A DNA stretch of 64,000 nt from Bin87 sp026710825 (GTDB lineage: Bacteria; Chloroflexota; Dehalococcoidia; Lucifugimonadales; UBA3495), in contig OZ247427.1 of assembly GCA_965232815.1 (NCBI GenBank), forward strand, positions 248,001-312,000, given 5' to 3'. Position numbers and translations under genes: made by a program. Below the pieces are notes generated by a model, which searched no databases, was not told the origin of the DNA, and saw nothing but the letters and a program-made list of their open reading frames with translations. Positions 32,578 through 40,792 of this stretch are shown here, piece by piece (within the stretch, counting starts at the first letter, position 1; each line of letters begins with the position of its first letter).

Positions 32578-33756
32578 GTGAACAAAGCATGGTTCATGGC
32601 CGTGCTCGCGCTCACCGTTTTTGCGACCATCAGCGCAACTCTGATTGTTCCGCCGCTGCTGGTGGAAATCGCGACCGATCTGGAGATATCGGTCGCCGTC
32701 GCGGGGCAGTTGGCCACCGCGACCTTTGCGGCGTGGGCGATCATGGGTGTTTCCGGTGGGTCATTGTCCGACTCATTCGGTCGCAGACCCGTAGCGATGG
32801 TCTGCCTGGCGGTTTTGTCGGCATCAGTACTGGCATCGGCGTTCGCACCGAATTTCGAAACCCTGGTGGCGCTGCGGGTTCTGACCGGCCTCGGCGGTGG
32901 CGCGCTCCCTCCCAACATTATCGGGGCGGTCGCCGACGTAATCTCCCCGGCAAGGCGGGGACGGGCAGTCGCGGCGTTGCTGGCCATTCAAGGGCTGGCG
33001 TCGGGCATCAGCATCCCGTTGGTCGCGCTGTTGGCGGACGTGGGCGGTTGGCGTTTTGCCTTCATAGTCTACGGCTTGATTCTGGTCGCCGCGCTCGTTG
33101 CAAACTGGCTCTGGCTCCCGAATGGGCGAAGCGAGCGAGTCCGCAACTGGGCATTCTTCTCCAGATATTTGTCGCTGGTGTCAATGCGGTTTTTCCGTGT
33201 CGCCATGGCGGTAAACATTACGCAACGCATCGCTTTCTGGGGGACGATCAGCTTCTTCGCCGCCTACCTGATCAGCACCTTTGAATTGAGCGTCGGCTAT
33301 GTGGCGCTACCATTGGCGTTCGCGGCAGCAGGGCAAATGATTGGAAGCTACGCCGCGTCGTTCGTTGTCAACCACAGGCAGCGCGCGTTCTTCATCGCTG
33401 CCTCGACGGCAATCGGGGGAGTCTGCGCTTTTCTGCTCTTCACCATGGGGCTGGGACTCTGGGTGTCGGTAGCTTTGGCGGCGGCCGGAACGGGCCTGAT
33501 GAGCATGACTTTCCCGGTCCTGGTCGCGGCCAGTACGGAGTATTCGGGAGAATCCAAGGCCACCGGAGTGGGTCTCATGGGTTTCAGCAACCAGGCCGGT
33601 GGCGCGCTGGGCGCCGGTATAGCGGGCGCGTTGTTGGCGAGCACCGGTTACGTGGGAGTCGGGTACATGTGCCTGGTCGCAGTGATCGTCAGCGCGCTGC
33701 TGACGGGTTTCTTCGGTCGGCAGTTCGGAGAATCTGCAGTCCAGAGCCGGGGATAG
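32578..33756 (+). CDS. MFS transporter 1
   Basis: The 392-residue protein has about 12 membrane helices and motif A as GGSLSDSFGRRP between helices 2 and 3. The helix-5 region GLASGISIPLVALLADVGGWRFAF resembles drug/metabolite efflux members such as AraJ-type proteins. The start is GTG 32578 (MNKAWFMAV). It is a tandem paralogue of the gene at 34255. The transported compound is unknown. Confidence 0.88.
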   Translation: MNKAWFMAVLALTVFATISATLIVPPLLVEIATDLEISVAVAGQLATATFAAWAIMGVSGGSLSDSFGRRPVAMVCLAVLSASVLASAFAPNFETLVALRVLTGLGGGALPPNIIGAVADVISPARRGRAVAALLAIQGLASGISIPLVALLADVGGWRFAFIVYGLILVAALVANWLWLPNGRSERVRNWAFFSRYLSLVSMRFFRVAMAVNITQRIAFWGTISFFAAYLISTFELSVGYVALPLAFAAAGQMIGSYAASFVVNHRQRAFFIAASTAIGGVCAFLLFTMGLGLWVSVALAAAGTGLMSMTFPVLVAASTEYSGESKATGVGLMGFSNQAGGALGAGIAGALLASTGYVGVGYMCLVAVIVSALLTGFFGRQFGESAVQSRG

Positions 33757-34019
33757 GCCGGCGGCCACAGGCACCGATGGCACCGCGCCGCTTTTGTCCA
33801 ACCTGTATTGCCGTATGAGCGGTTCCAGAGTCATGCCACTGCAAGAAGATGGGGTGATTGAAACCTTGAACGTAAGGGCGTCAAGGGTTGGGTAACGTTG
33901 GTGGTAGGCGGGGCATGGCTCGCCCTTAAAGCGGCGGAGGGCGCCGGGGATAGGCGCGTGGGAATTTTGGATACCGGCCCCGCGGGGGGTGCCGGGCAAG
34001 ACGGTGATTGAATGGTCTG

Positions 34020-34067
34020 GGTGGGCATGTTTGATGGGTGGGCTATACTGTTGGTCCGCCAGTATTA
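34020..34067 (+). promoter_or_regulatory. Conserved promoter block of MFS gene 2
   Basis: The elements GGTGGGCA, TGGGCTATACT (-10 box 34044-34049) and CAGTATTA occur with exactly the same spacing as before MFS gene 1. The rest of the 498-bp gap 33757-34254 holds nothing else that I can recognise. Confidence 0.6.
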
Positions 34068-34254
34068 TCGGATGCCACTGTTGCCAGGCTGATCGCGCGC
34101 AGGGGCATTGTGGCGCGTGATTCAGCGTACTAACACGGCATGGAACTGAACCGTCCCCGCGCCGGGGGCAATCTCGCCGGACGAAAGAGGAACAGACCGC
34201 ATCGAGACGCAAGCAGCGCAAGCCGGGAGCAAAGGGGTAAACAAGGCATGGTTC

Positions 34255-35415
34255 ATGGCCGTGCAGGCGATCACCGTTTTTGCGACGATAAGCGCGATCC
34301 TGATCGTACCGCCTCTGCTGGTGGAAATCGCCACCGACCTCGACATATCGGTGGCCGTTGCCGGGCAGCTGGCGACCGCGACCTTTGCGGCGTGGGCGAT
34401 CATGGGTGTTTCCGGTGGGCCATTGTCCGATTCATTCGGGCGTCGGCCGGTGGCCCTGGTGAGCCTGGCGGTGCTTTCGATATCGATGCTGGGCTGCGCG
34501 TTCGCGCCCAACCTGGAAACGCTGATGATGATGCGAATCCTGACCGGCCTGGGCGGGGGAGTGATTCCCCCCAACATCGTGGGGTCGGTGTCGGACGTGA
34601 TTTCGCCGGCCAGGCGGGCCCGGGCTGTGAGCGCGCTGCTGTCTATCCAGGGTCTGGCGGCGGCCATCAGCGTACCGCTGGTTGCGGTGCTGGCCGATGT
34701 GGGCGGCTGGCAGTTTGCATTTATCCTGTACGGTAGCGTGCTGGTGGTAGCGCTGGCGGCCAACTTCCTGTGGCTCCCCAAGGAGCAGGGAGAGCGGGTC
34801 CGGAATTTCGCGTACTTCTCCAGGTACAAGTCGCTGGTGTCGCTGCGGTTCTTCCGCGTGGCGGTGGCGGTGAATGTGTCACAGCGCATCGCCTTTTGGG
34901 GGAGTATCAGTTTCTTCGCGGCCTACCTGATACATACTTACGACCTGAGCGTGGGCTTCGTGGCCCTGCCGCTGGCGATCACCTCGATCGGGCAGATGGC
35001 TGGCACCTACTGCGCATCCTATGTGGCAAACCGGAAGTACCGCGCGCTGGTCATCGCGGGCTGTGGCATCGCCGGCGGCGTGTTCGGATTCGTGGTGTTT
35101 TCAGTGGAGATGGGGATGTGGGCGACGGTGGCCGTTGCGGCGGCCAGCACCGGCATGCTGAGCGTGACGTTCCCAATCCTCATCGCCGCCAGCACCGAGT
35201 ATTCCGGCGAGTCCAAGGCGACCGGCGTTGGCCTGATGGGTTTCAGCAACCAGGGCGGCGGCATGCTGGGCGCTGCCATAGCTGGGGCGCTGCTGGCGAA
35301 CGTGGGCTACATGGGCATCGGCTACATGTGCGTCGGAGCAACGGTCGTCAGCGCGCTGCTCACGAGCCTGTTCGGCCGGCAGTTTGGGGAGTCAGCCGGT
35401 CAGGCGAAATCATAA
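34255..35415 (+). CDS. MFS transporter 2
   Basis: The 386-residue paralogue of the preceding transporter keeps motif A (GGPLSDSFGRRP) and most helices; the two genes arose by tandem duplication including the promoter block. The upstream copy begins with GTG-AAC-AAA, but the matching codon here is GTA, so translation probably starts six codons later at ATG 34255 (MAVQAITVF), trimming the first helix slightly. No strong ribosome site is seen. The transported compound is unknown. Confidence 0.85.
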   Translation: MAVQAITVFATISAILIVPPLLVEIATDLDISVAVAGQLATATFAAWAIMGVSGGPLSDSFGRRPVALVSLAVLSISMLGCAFAPNLETLMMMRILTGLGGGVIPPNIVGSVSDVISPARRARAVSALLSIQGLAAAISVPLVAVLADVGGWQFAFILYGSVLVVALAANFLWLPKEQGERVRNFAYFSRYKSLVSLRFFRVAVAVNVSQRIAFWGSISFFAAYLIHTYDLSVGFVALPLAITSIGQMAGTYCASYVANRKYRALVIAGCGIAGGVFGFVVFSVEMGMWATVAVAAASTGMLSVTFPILIAASTEYSGESKATGVGLMGFSNQGGGMLGAAIAGALLANVGYMGIGYMCVGATVVSALLTSLFGRQFGESAGQAKS

Positions 35416-35526
35416 GCAGCGGCCTCAGCATCCGCACGGACCGCGCACTGTAGGTACGACTGACCGCATGGGTAATCGCGACCGGACTCCGGGCGGGGTT
35501 ATCCACGAGTCGCGCTGCTGTAAAAT

Positions 35527-36072
35527 ATGGCGATGCTCGCGATACCACGTACTTCGGGTTTGTTGCCCTGCCCGCGTCCATTCCCGCGATTCAATGTCAC
35601 CTGGGTGTTGGCGCTGCTCGGATTATCGATCCTGCTGGTCGGTTGCGCCTCCGGCGAACCGGCGGCGGATTTCACGCTGACGTCCTTCGATGGAGAGGAG
35701 TTTCGCCTTTCGGAGCAACGCGGAAACGCGGTGGTGATCAATTTCTGGTATCCGTCGTGCCCGCCGTGCCGCGACGAGATGCCCGCTTTTCAGGATGCTT
35801 GGGCAAAGTACCAGGGCCGCAATGTGCGTTTCATTGGGTTATTCGTGCCCCAGGGGTTCGACACCGAGGAATCGGCGCGTGAGTTCGTGGAAGAGTTGGG
35901 GTTGACCTTCACGTTCGCGACCGATGTACGCGCGGGAGTGGCGCAGGCATACTCCGTACAATATTTCCCAACCACGTACTTCATCGATCAGGGCGGCCGC
36001 GTGCACCTTATGGAGATCAGTCGCATGGACGTGGACCGGCTGACCGAAATACTGGACGACATGCTGGGCTGA
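35527..36072 (+). CDS. TlpA/ResA-type thiol-disulfide oxidoreductase lipoprotein
   Basis: The 181-residue protein has a lipoprotein signal ending LLVGC (Cys40) and a thioredoxin-like fold with the redox pair CPPC at residues 78-81 and the cis-Pro element YFPTTYF. Such proteins reduce disulfides outside the membrane, often for cytochrome c maturation. A TAAAAT hexamer touches the first ATG, so transcription could start at about ATG 35533 and give a nearly leaderless mRNA. Its TGA overlaps the ATG of the next gene. Confidence 0.88.
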   Translation: MAMLAIPRTSGLLPCPRPFPRFNVTWVLALLGLSILLVGCASGEPAADFTLTSFDGEEFRLSEQRGNAVVINFWYPSCPPCRDEMPAFQDAWAKYQGRNVRFIGLFVPQGFDTEESAREFVEELGLTFTFATDVRAGVAQAYSVQYFPTTYFIDQGGRVHLMEISRMDVDRLTEILDDMLG

Positions 36073-36530
36073 TGGACGTCCTGGCTATCATCCTGCTGAT
36101 CATTCGATGGGCGCACGCGCTGGCGGCGGTGGCATGGATTGGCGGCAGCCTGTTCATGCTGCTGGCCGCTCGACCTGCGCTGCGCAACGCCGATCCTCAA
36201 GGCCTGGTGGGGCGTGCGCTGGCGGTGGAGTTCCGGCCCGTGGTCACCACCGCGATTGCGGTTTTGATCGTGAGCGGAGTTATCCTGACGGTGGACCGTC
36301 TCACGTCCGACGCTGCCGGCTTCGCCTACACCGCCGTGTTGGTCGCCAAGATCGTGCTGGCGGTGTACGCTTTTGGGGTCGCGTGGTTGCTGCCGAGACG
36401 CCAGGAGCGACGGATCGGAGGCGTTCGAAGCGCGCTGGCGGGGCCGGTGGCTCTCACGGTTGTCGGCATTATCGTCATCGGTCTGGCCGATGTGCTCACC
36501 TGGCTGTTTGAGCGCGGCCTGGTCGGCTGA
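36072..36530 (+). CDS. Four-helix membrane protein, CopD-like
   Basis: The 152-residue integral membrane protein has four hydrophobic helices. The first contains RWAHALAAVAWIGG, the His-bearing motif typical of the CopD/DUF4149-type superfamily that handles copper or haem. Its start overlaps the TlpA-type stop (TGATG), implying coupled translation and perhaps a joint role in redox protein assembly. The specific family is uncertain. Confidence 0.7.
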   Translation: MDVLAIILLIIRWAHALAAVAWIGGSLFMLLAARPALRNADPQGLVGRALAVEFRPVVTTAIAVLIVSGVILTVDRLTSDAAGFAYTAVLVAKIVLAVYAFGVAWLLPRRQERRIGGVRSALAGPVALTVVGIIVIGLADVLTWLFERGLVG

Positions 36531-36548
36531 AAGATCGGGGAGAAATAC

Positions 36549-36770
36549 ATGAAAACCGACCTGCTGGAAATCATCGCTTGCCCGGTGTGCAAAGGGGAAC
36601 TGACCCTTGATGCGGACGAGATCGCCCCTGAGGGCGCGGTCGACGCCGGCGAAGTGTTGACCGGCACTCTCACGTGCTCAGCATGCGACGAGCGTTATCC
36701 AATCACCGGCGGCATCCCGAACCTGCTGCCGCCGGAGTTGCGGGACGCGGAGATTGCGGCCGGCCGCTAG
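36549..36770 (+). CDS. Trm112-family zinc-binding protein
   Basis: The 73-residue protein has LLEIIACPVCKGEL at the start and TLTCSACDERYPITGGIPNLLP at the end; the two Cys pairs bind zinc. Trm112/YcaR proteins activate or accompany methyltransferases. GGGGAG precedes the ATG. Its stop TAG forms a CTAG palindrome with the stop of the convergent gene. Confidence 0.88.
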   Translation: MKTDLLEIIACPVCKGELTLDADEIAPEGAVDAGEVLTGTLTCSACDERYPITGGIPNLLPPELRDAEIAAGR

Positions 36771-37165
36771 CGGTTGTTGAACTGCTCCTGCCGCTGTTCC
36801 AACAGCCGCATGATGCTTTCCGCCATCCGGTCGTCCACCGAGTTTCGCTTCAGGTTCGCCGTCGCTTCGGTGAGGTTGGCAGAGGCCGCGCTGAGGTTGG
36901 CGGAGGTCTCCACCAGATTTTGAACGGCCTCATCGGACGAGCCGGCCAGGCTCTCAGCGGACACCGCCATCGCTGCGCTGACCCGTTCCAGGTTCTGCAT
37001 CGTGGCCCTCAACGACGGATACAACGACACCAGCAGCACGACCACCACCAGAATGCCGGCCGCCAACGCAAACAACGCGGAGATACCGGCTATGGTCCTG
37101 GTGCGCTGCAGCGCTGACGGGTCGGTGGTTGATTCAACGACGGGTGTCGCTTCTGGTTCGGTCAT
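36767..37165 (-). CDS. Membrane-anchored coiled-coil protein (hypothetical)
   Basis: The 132-residue product has a short N-terminal cytoplasmic tail, one transmembrane helix (about residues 27-49) and a Ser/Ala/Asn-rich helical region with heptad spacing. It resembles DUF948-like or chemoreceptor-linker proteins, but I assign no family. Its stop codon overlaps the Trm112 stop on the other strand. Confidence 0.6.
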   Translation of the reverse strand: MTEPEATPVVESTTDPSALQRTRTIAGISALFALAAGILVVVVLLVSLYPSLRATMQNLERVSAAMAVSAESLAGSSDEAVQNLVETSANLSAASANLTEATANLKRNSVDDRMAESIMRLLEQRQEQFNNR

Positions 37166-37196
37166 GGTGTTTCCTGCTCCGGTGCGTTAACGCAAT

Positions 37197-37225
37197 GTAG
37201 GGGCAGGTTTGAAACCCGCCCCTAC
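37197..37225. repeat. Dispersed palindrome (GGGGCAGGTTT type)
   Basis: GTAGGGGCAGGTTT and AAACCCGCCCCTAC form inverted arms around one G, with one A/C mismatch pair. It lies 24 bp beyond the stop of the UGSC gene and may end that transcript. Confidence 0.8.
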
Positions 37226-37248
37226 GGTGCGCATTGGTGTGGGTTGTA

Positions 37249-37785
37249 TCAGCCGCCCGTGAGGATGGCTGCGACCTCCGTAGCCAGGCCCTCGGCGCGT
37301 TCGCGCAGAGCCGGGCGATCCAGGTTCTCGATCGGGTGCTGGGTAAAGATGGTGGGGTAGTCTTCCGCGCCCCACATCCTGGCCATTCCCTGGGCAGTGG
37401 GTATGAACCGGTCGGTGCAAATGGTGGCGGAGGGGAGGCCGGCCTTCTCAACGTGGATTCCGTCGTGCACACTGCACGCGCTGCAGCTTCCTCAATCTCC
37501 GATGGCAACCACCACCGAATCGACGTTGGCGACCAACTCCTCCAATTCCTGCGGGTCGGCGGGGCGCGACGCGCTGGGCTTGCGGAGCCAGCGTATCTCG
37601 CGGATTTCATATCGGTTGCGTAGCACCTCCGCCAACTCTTCCAGCAGGACGTCGGCGTTGCGCTTGCTGTCATCGATCAGGCCGACGCGAGTGCCGGCCA
37701 GCGAGGGCAAGCGAGGCGCGCCATCAAAGGGCGCGATGATCGGCTCAGTGACCGGGTTAACCAGGGTGTACTGTTGGGTTGTCAT
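37249..37785 (-). CDS. UGSC-family selenoprotein (in-frame UGA at codon 98)
   Basis: The frame from ATG 37785 (GGAGG upstream) continues through TGA 37492-37494 to the stop at 37249, giving 178 residues with selenocysteine at 98. The UGA is preceded by VVVAIGD and followed by GSCSACSVHDGIHVEKAG, which is the signature (U-Gly-Ser-Cys) of the UGSC (seleno)protein family. Other landmarks are LVNPVTEPI near the start and RKPSASRPADP at about 68-78. A 5-bp hairpin with a GUG loop lies 15-27 nt after the UGA (37465-37477) and could act as SECIS. Function in the family is unknown; the UxxC pair suggests redox chemistry. A caller that ignores recoding would split it in two. Confidence 0.88.
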
Positions 37786-37820
37786 GCTTTGCACCTCCAG
37801 GAATGCCCAATTCTTGAGGC

Positions 37821-37842
37821 AGGGGCGGGCGGGTTCGCCCCT
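37821..37842. repeat. Degenerate GGGGCG palindrome in the UGSC operon
   Basis: AGGGGCG (37821-37827) pairs with CGCCCCT (37836-37842). It sits in the 55-bp gap between the two genes of the selenoprotein operon and overlaps the upstream gene's stop. Confidence 0.5.
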
Positions 37843-38908
37843 ACGGGATTTCAATGGCTTTGGTTACGGCGGTTGAGCCAACTTTGGGTCCCCAACTGGG
37901 GATGACTGACGCCATGTTGGATTCCTCGCCACCGGCGAATACTACCAGAATGTCCTCCGGTTCCGGAATCAGCGAAACCATGGCGGCTTCGTCGCCGGCC
38001 TCCACGTCGCCGGGTAATACCAGCGCCCGCTTCAGGTCGGCTACCGAGCGGTGGATGTTGGCATGGAGGTACTCGCGGATGCGATCCTTGGTCCAATCCC
38101 GCCACAGATTGCTGTTGCCGGCGAATGTTACCACAATCTGGCCCTGGCGGATTCCGACGGAGACGTCGCCCACCGAGCCTGACGTGGACATGGAGGTTCC
38201 CAGCGTGGAGGCCACGTCGGCCATGGTGTAGAGGATGGCCTCGGGACGACCCACGGCGCGTATCTGGCGCGGGCTTTCACCGGCAAAGACCGTTACGGTG
38301 CTGTCGCTGGCGTTGAATCCCCGGTCCACATGCAGAGGCGTCCAGTGGGTCTCGCCCTCAGCCTCTGCGATGCAGTAGGTGTACTTGCCGGGATGGCCGA
38401 TGACGCTGCGGTCGAACAGTCCTGGAATGGCAGCGCAGGCGTTCATCAGGATCAGTCGGACGGAACGGCCGATGGTGCCGTTGGCGCGGTTTCCGGGGCC
38501 GAACAGGTTGTTGCGGCTGTTGAGGCCAATCTGGTCGCGGATGGGTCCGTTGACGATGCACAGAACGGCTGAACCGCCCATGCTGGACGACGGGCCGACC
38601 AGGTTGAATGTGGGGTCAAGCATGGCCTCCGTGGCGGCGATCACCACGGGGAAGTATTCAGGGACACAGCCGGCCATGACGGCGTTGGCGGCCGCCTTTT
38701 CCACGGTGATGACACGGCGGCGCTCCGGCAGTTCGCCCAGCACCTCATCCGGCGCCCGTCCAGCATAGCCGATGAACTCGGCGACGCGGCCGATGGTGGG
38801 CGGCACGATGGGCAGGCCGTCGCCCCAACCCAATTCGTAACCCTTCTCGATGGCCGAGAGAGCGTCATCCCATGAAGTGGTGGTGGTGTCGGTAAAAGTG
38901 GTGGTCAA
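37841..38908 (-). CDS. Conserved protein of unknown function encoded upstream of the UGSC selenoprotein
   Basis: The 355-residue protein is soluble with no signal. Visible features are GYELGWGDGLPIVPPTIGRV near the start, a CVPEYFPVVIAATEAM segment, then SSSMGGSAVLCIVNGPIRDQIG and NNLFGPGNRANGTIGR. I know no biochemical function for this sequence. It begins at TTG 38908 and ends 55 bp before the UGSC gene on the same strand, so the two are very probably co-transcribed and may form one enzyme or a substrate/partner pair. The UGSC active centre makes this partner a good guide to function. Confidence 0.72.
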   Translation of the reverse strand: MTTTFTDTTTTSWDDALSAIEKGYELGWGDGLPIVPPTIGRVAEFIGYAGRAPDEVLGELPERRRVITVEKAAANAVMAGCVPEYFPVVIAATEAMLDPTFNLVGPSSSMGGSAVLCIVNGPIRDQIGLNSRNNLFGPGNRANGTIGRSVRLILMNACAAIPGLFDRSVIGHPGKYTYCIAEAEGETHWTPLHVDRGFNASDSTVTVFAGESPRQIRAVGRPEAILYTMADVASTLGTSMSTSGSVGDVSVGIRQGQIVVTFAGNSNLWRDWTKDRIREYLHANIHRSVADLKRALVLPGDVEAGDEAAMVSLIPEPEDILVVFAGGEESNMASVIPSWGPKVGSTAVTKAIEIP

Positions 38909-38918
38909 TTTGTTGCCT

Positions 38919-39278
38919 CTAGTCGTCGTTAAGTTCGGCTGCTATGGCGAGCAGTTGTTCTACGAAAAAGCGTGTAGTCACCTGGTCAATCGACAAATCA
39001 TGCTCGCTCATGAATCTTTTGTCAGCGTCGGCGTGAATCCGCATTGCGGTTTTCAATCGCCTGGTCAAATCCGGATTGCCCCAACCGGTAATGACGGCTC
39101 GTTTGTGTTGGTATTTGCCATATTCTTGATTGGTTGCGAGGGCGAGGGCATTGATGGCGTGTTTCACCGGCAACCATAGGATTTCAGAGGCTTGGCGTCG
39201 TCGATTCCTACCAATGAGGTCGCGAGCAGTCTGCAGACAGTCCCACGCTTCGGAGACATGCTCATCATATGTCATCAT
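38919..39278 (-). CDS. Small HEPN-like (PaREP1/DUF5618-type) protein A
   Basis: The 119-residue all-helical protein has a DEHVSEAWDCLQTARDLI helix and RQASEILWLPVKHAINALAL, the pattern of PaREP1/DUF5618 and HEPN-like proteins. Its ATG overlaps the stop of the upstream gene (ATGA), and the two proteins share the SExLWxA motif. They may act as a heteromer. No RxxxxH catalytic motif is obvious. The family call is tentative. Confidence 0.6.
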   Translation of the reverse strand: MMTYDEHVSEAWDCLQTARDLIGRNRRRQASEILWLPVKHAINALALATNQEYGKYQHKRAVITGWGNPDLTRRLKTAMRIHADADKRFMSEHDLSIDQVTTRFFVEQLLAIAAELNDD

Positions 39279-39658
39279 GCAGTTGTTTTGGACAACTCCT
39301 GCATCAGGTCAACGAATTCCATTGCGCCCGGGCGGCAAAACAGGAACTCTTCCAGATCAAGAAAATCGTGGTTGGCATTGTCGCGGAAAATCTTGGCGGC
39401 CTGATAAGATTCCAGAATCCGCCGTTTCGCTTTTGCGGCTTCGTCCATGACTTCCATCGACATCGTGATTTCGTCGTCAGTTTCGTGGGGCAGACCGCGG
39501 TGTTTGAGCGTCAGCACGGCGGCGAGGCGCACGGCGGCCCATAACTCCGCTGAGCTCTTGACGGTGTCGGGAACCATCAATTCCCGGTCGGCGGCGTCCA
39601 GGTGCGCCTTGACCTGCCGGTTGATCCTGACGGTCTGGTCGGTGTCTGCGGTCGCCAT
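39275..39658 (-). CDS. Small HEPN-like (PaREP1-type) protein B
   Basis: The 127-residue helical protein has SSAELWAAVRLAAVLTLKHRGLPHETDDEI, matching the core of its neighbour. It is translated first, and its stop overlaps the next start by four bases. Together they resemble a two-gene module of the toxin-antitoxin kind, but no antitoxin DNA-binding domain is seen. Confidence 0.58.
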   Translation of the reverse strand: MATADTDQTVRINRQVKAHLDAADRELMVPDTVKSSAELWAAVRLAAVLTLKHRGLPHETDDEITMSMEVMDEAAKAKRRILESYQAAKIFRDNANHDFLDLEEFLFCRPGAMEFVDLMQELSKTTA

Positions 39659-39727
39659 GATTCGCGCTCCGGGTTCCTAGCCTATGCTGGCTGATTGGTC
39701 AATACGATTTTATCACCCGCCAACGAA

Positions 39728-39753
39728 TAGGGGCGAATGATGATTCGCCCCTA
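39728..39753. repeat. Dispersed palindrome (TAGGGGCGAAT type)
   Basis: TAGGGGCGAAT (39728-39738) and ATTCGCCCCTA (39743-39753) are inverted arms around a four-base centre. It lies just beyond the stop of the NHL-repeat gene on the minus strand and upstream of the HEPN-like pair. Confidence 0.85.
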
Positions 39754-39777
39754 CATGGTCGGAATGGCAGTCAGTAA

Positions 39778-40725
39778 CTACGCCTTGGCGTACTTGGAGA
39801 AGCTGCGCAGTTCCTTCGGCGGGTCCATGTGGCTGCCGCGGATGGTGTAGGACACCTCGGAGACGTACACGGCGCCGGTGCTGTCCACAGCGATGCCGTG
39901 GGGCGCGATGAACTGGCCGGGGCCCTCGCCCTCTTCGGGCGCGCCGAACACGCAGACGCGGTTGCCGTCAGTATCGTAGATGGTGACGCGATGGCCCAGG
40001 CCCGGCGCATCGTCGACTCCGCCCATGCCGTTGAGCTCACCGACATAGATGTGACCGCCCCAGTACACCATGGCGTCCGGTCGGTGGATATTGCTCCACA
40101 TGGTCAGGAAGTTGCCATCGGTGTCGAACAGTTGGATGCGGTGGCACTCGCGGTCAACGACATACACCCGCTCTTCCTCGTCGAAGGCGATGTTGTGGGG
40201 CCGGATGAACTGGCCCGCGTCGATGCCCGGCTCGCCCCACGAGAACTTGTACTCGCCTTCCGCGGTGTACACATGGATGCGGGAGTTGCCGTACCCGTCG
40301 GAGATGTAGATGTCGCCGTTGCTGGGCCGGATGGCTGCGGACGTGGGCCGGTTGAAGGGCTGGCCGCTCCAGCGCGGGGCCGGATGGTTCTTCTCACCAA
40401 TCTCCATCAGCTTCTCGCCGGTGACGCTGAACTTCTGGATGGTGTGGATGCCGTCGTCAGCCGCCAGCAGCGTGTCGTCGGCGTCGCTGTAGTACAGGCC
40501 GTGGGTGCGATTTTCGCTGAAGTGGCCCTGCCCGAAGGAACGCTCGAAGTTGCCGTCCTTGTCGAAGACCATGATGGGGTGCTCGCCGCGAGTGAGGATG
40601 AACACGCGGTCATTGCCGTCCACGGCCACGCCGGGGCACTCCAGCAGTCGCATCCCGTCCGGCAGCTTCAGCCAGTTGTCGACGAAGGTATATTGAAAAT
40701 CTCCCTGCCCATAAGTCTCAGGCAT
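39778..40725 (-). CDS. NHL-repeat beta-propeller protein
   Basis: The 315-residue soluble protein has repeated NHL blades, for example CPGVAVDGNDRVFILTRG, FIRPHNIAFDEEERVYVVDREC and FIAPHGIAVDSTGAVYVSEV, each with the aromatic-basic pairs of six-bladed propellers like peptidyl-alpha-hydroxyglycine lyase. No signal peptide is seen. Its role could be a lyase/lactonase or protein-binding scaffold. GGGAGA precedes the ATG. An SDR gene lies 67 bp upstream on the same strand. Confidence 0.85.
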   Translation of the reverse strand: MPETYGQGDFQYTFVDNWLKLPDGMRLLECPGVAVDGNDRVFILTRGEHPIMVFDKDGNFERSFGQGHFSENRTHGLYYSDADDTLLAADDGIHTIQKFSVTGEKLMEIGEKNHPAPRWSGQPFNRPTSAAIRPSNGDIYISDGYGNSRIHVYTAEGEYKFSWGEPGIDAGQFIRPHNIAFDEEERVYVVDRECHRIQLFDTDGNFLTMWSNIHRPDAMVYWGGHIYVGELNGMGGVDDAPGLGHRVTIYDTDGNRVCVFGAPEEGEGPGQFIAPHGIAVDSTGAVYVSEVSYTIRGSHMDPPKELRSFSKYAKA

Positions 40726-40792
40726 GATTCTTCTCCCTGTTCAAAGTGTGTAGTGATTTTGATGCACGGTGGCTATCTTACTTGCCGCCGCG

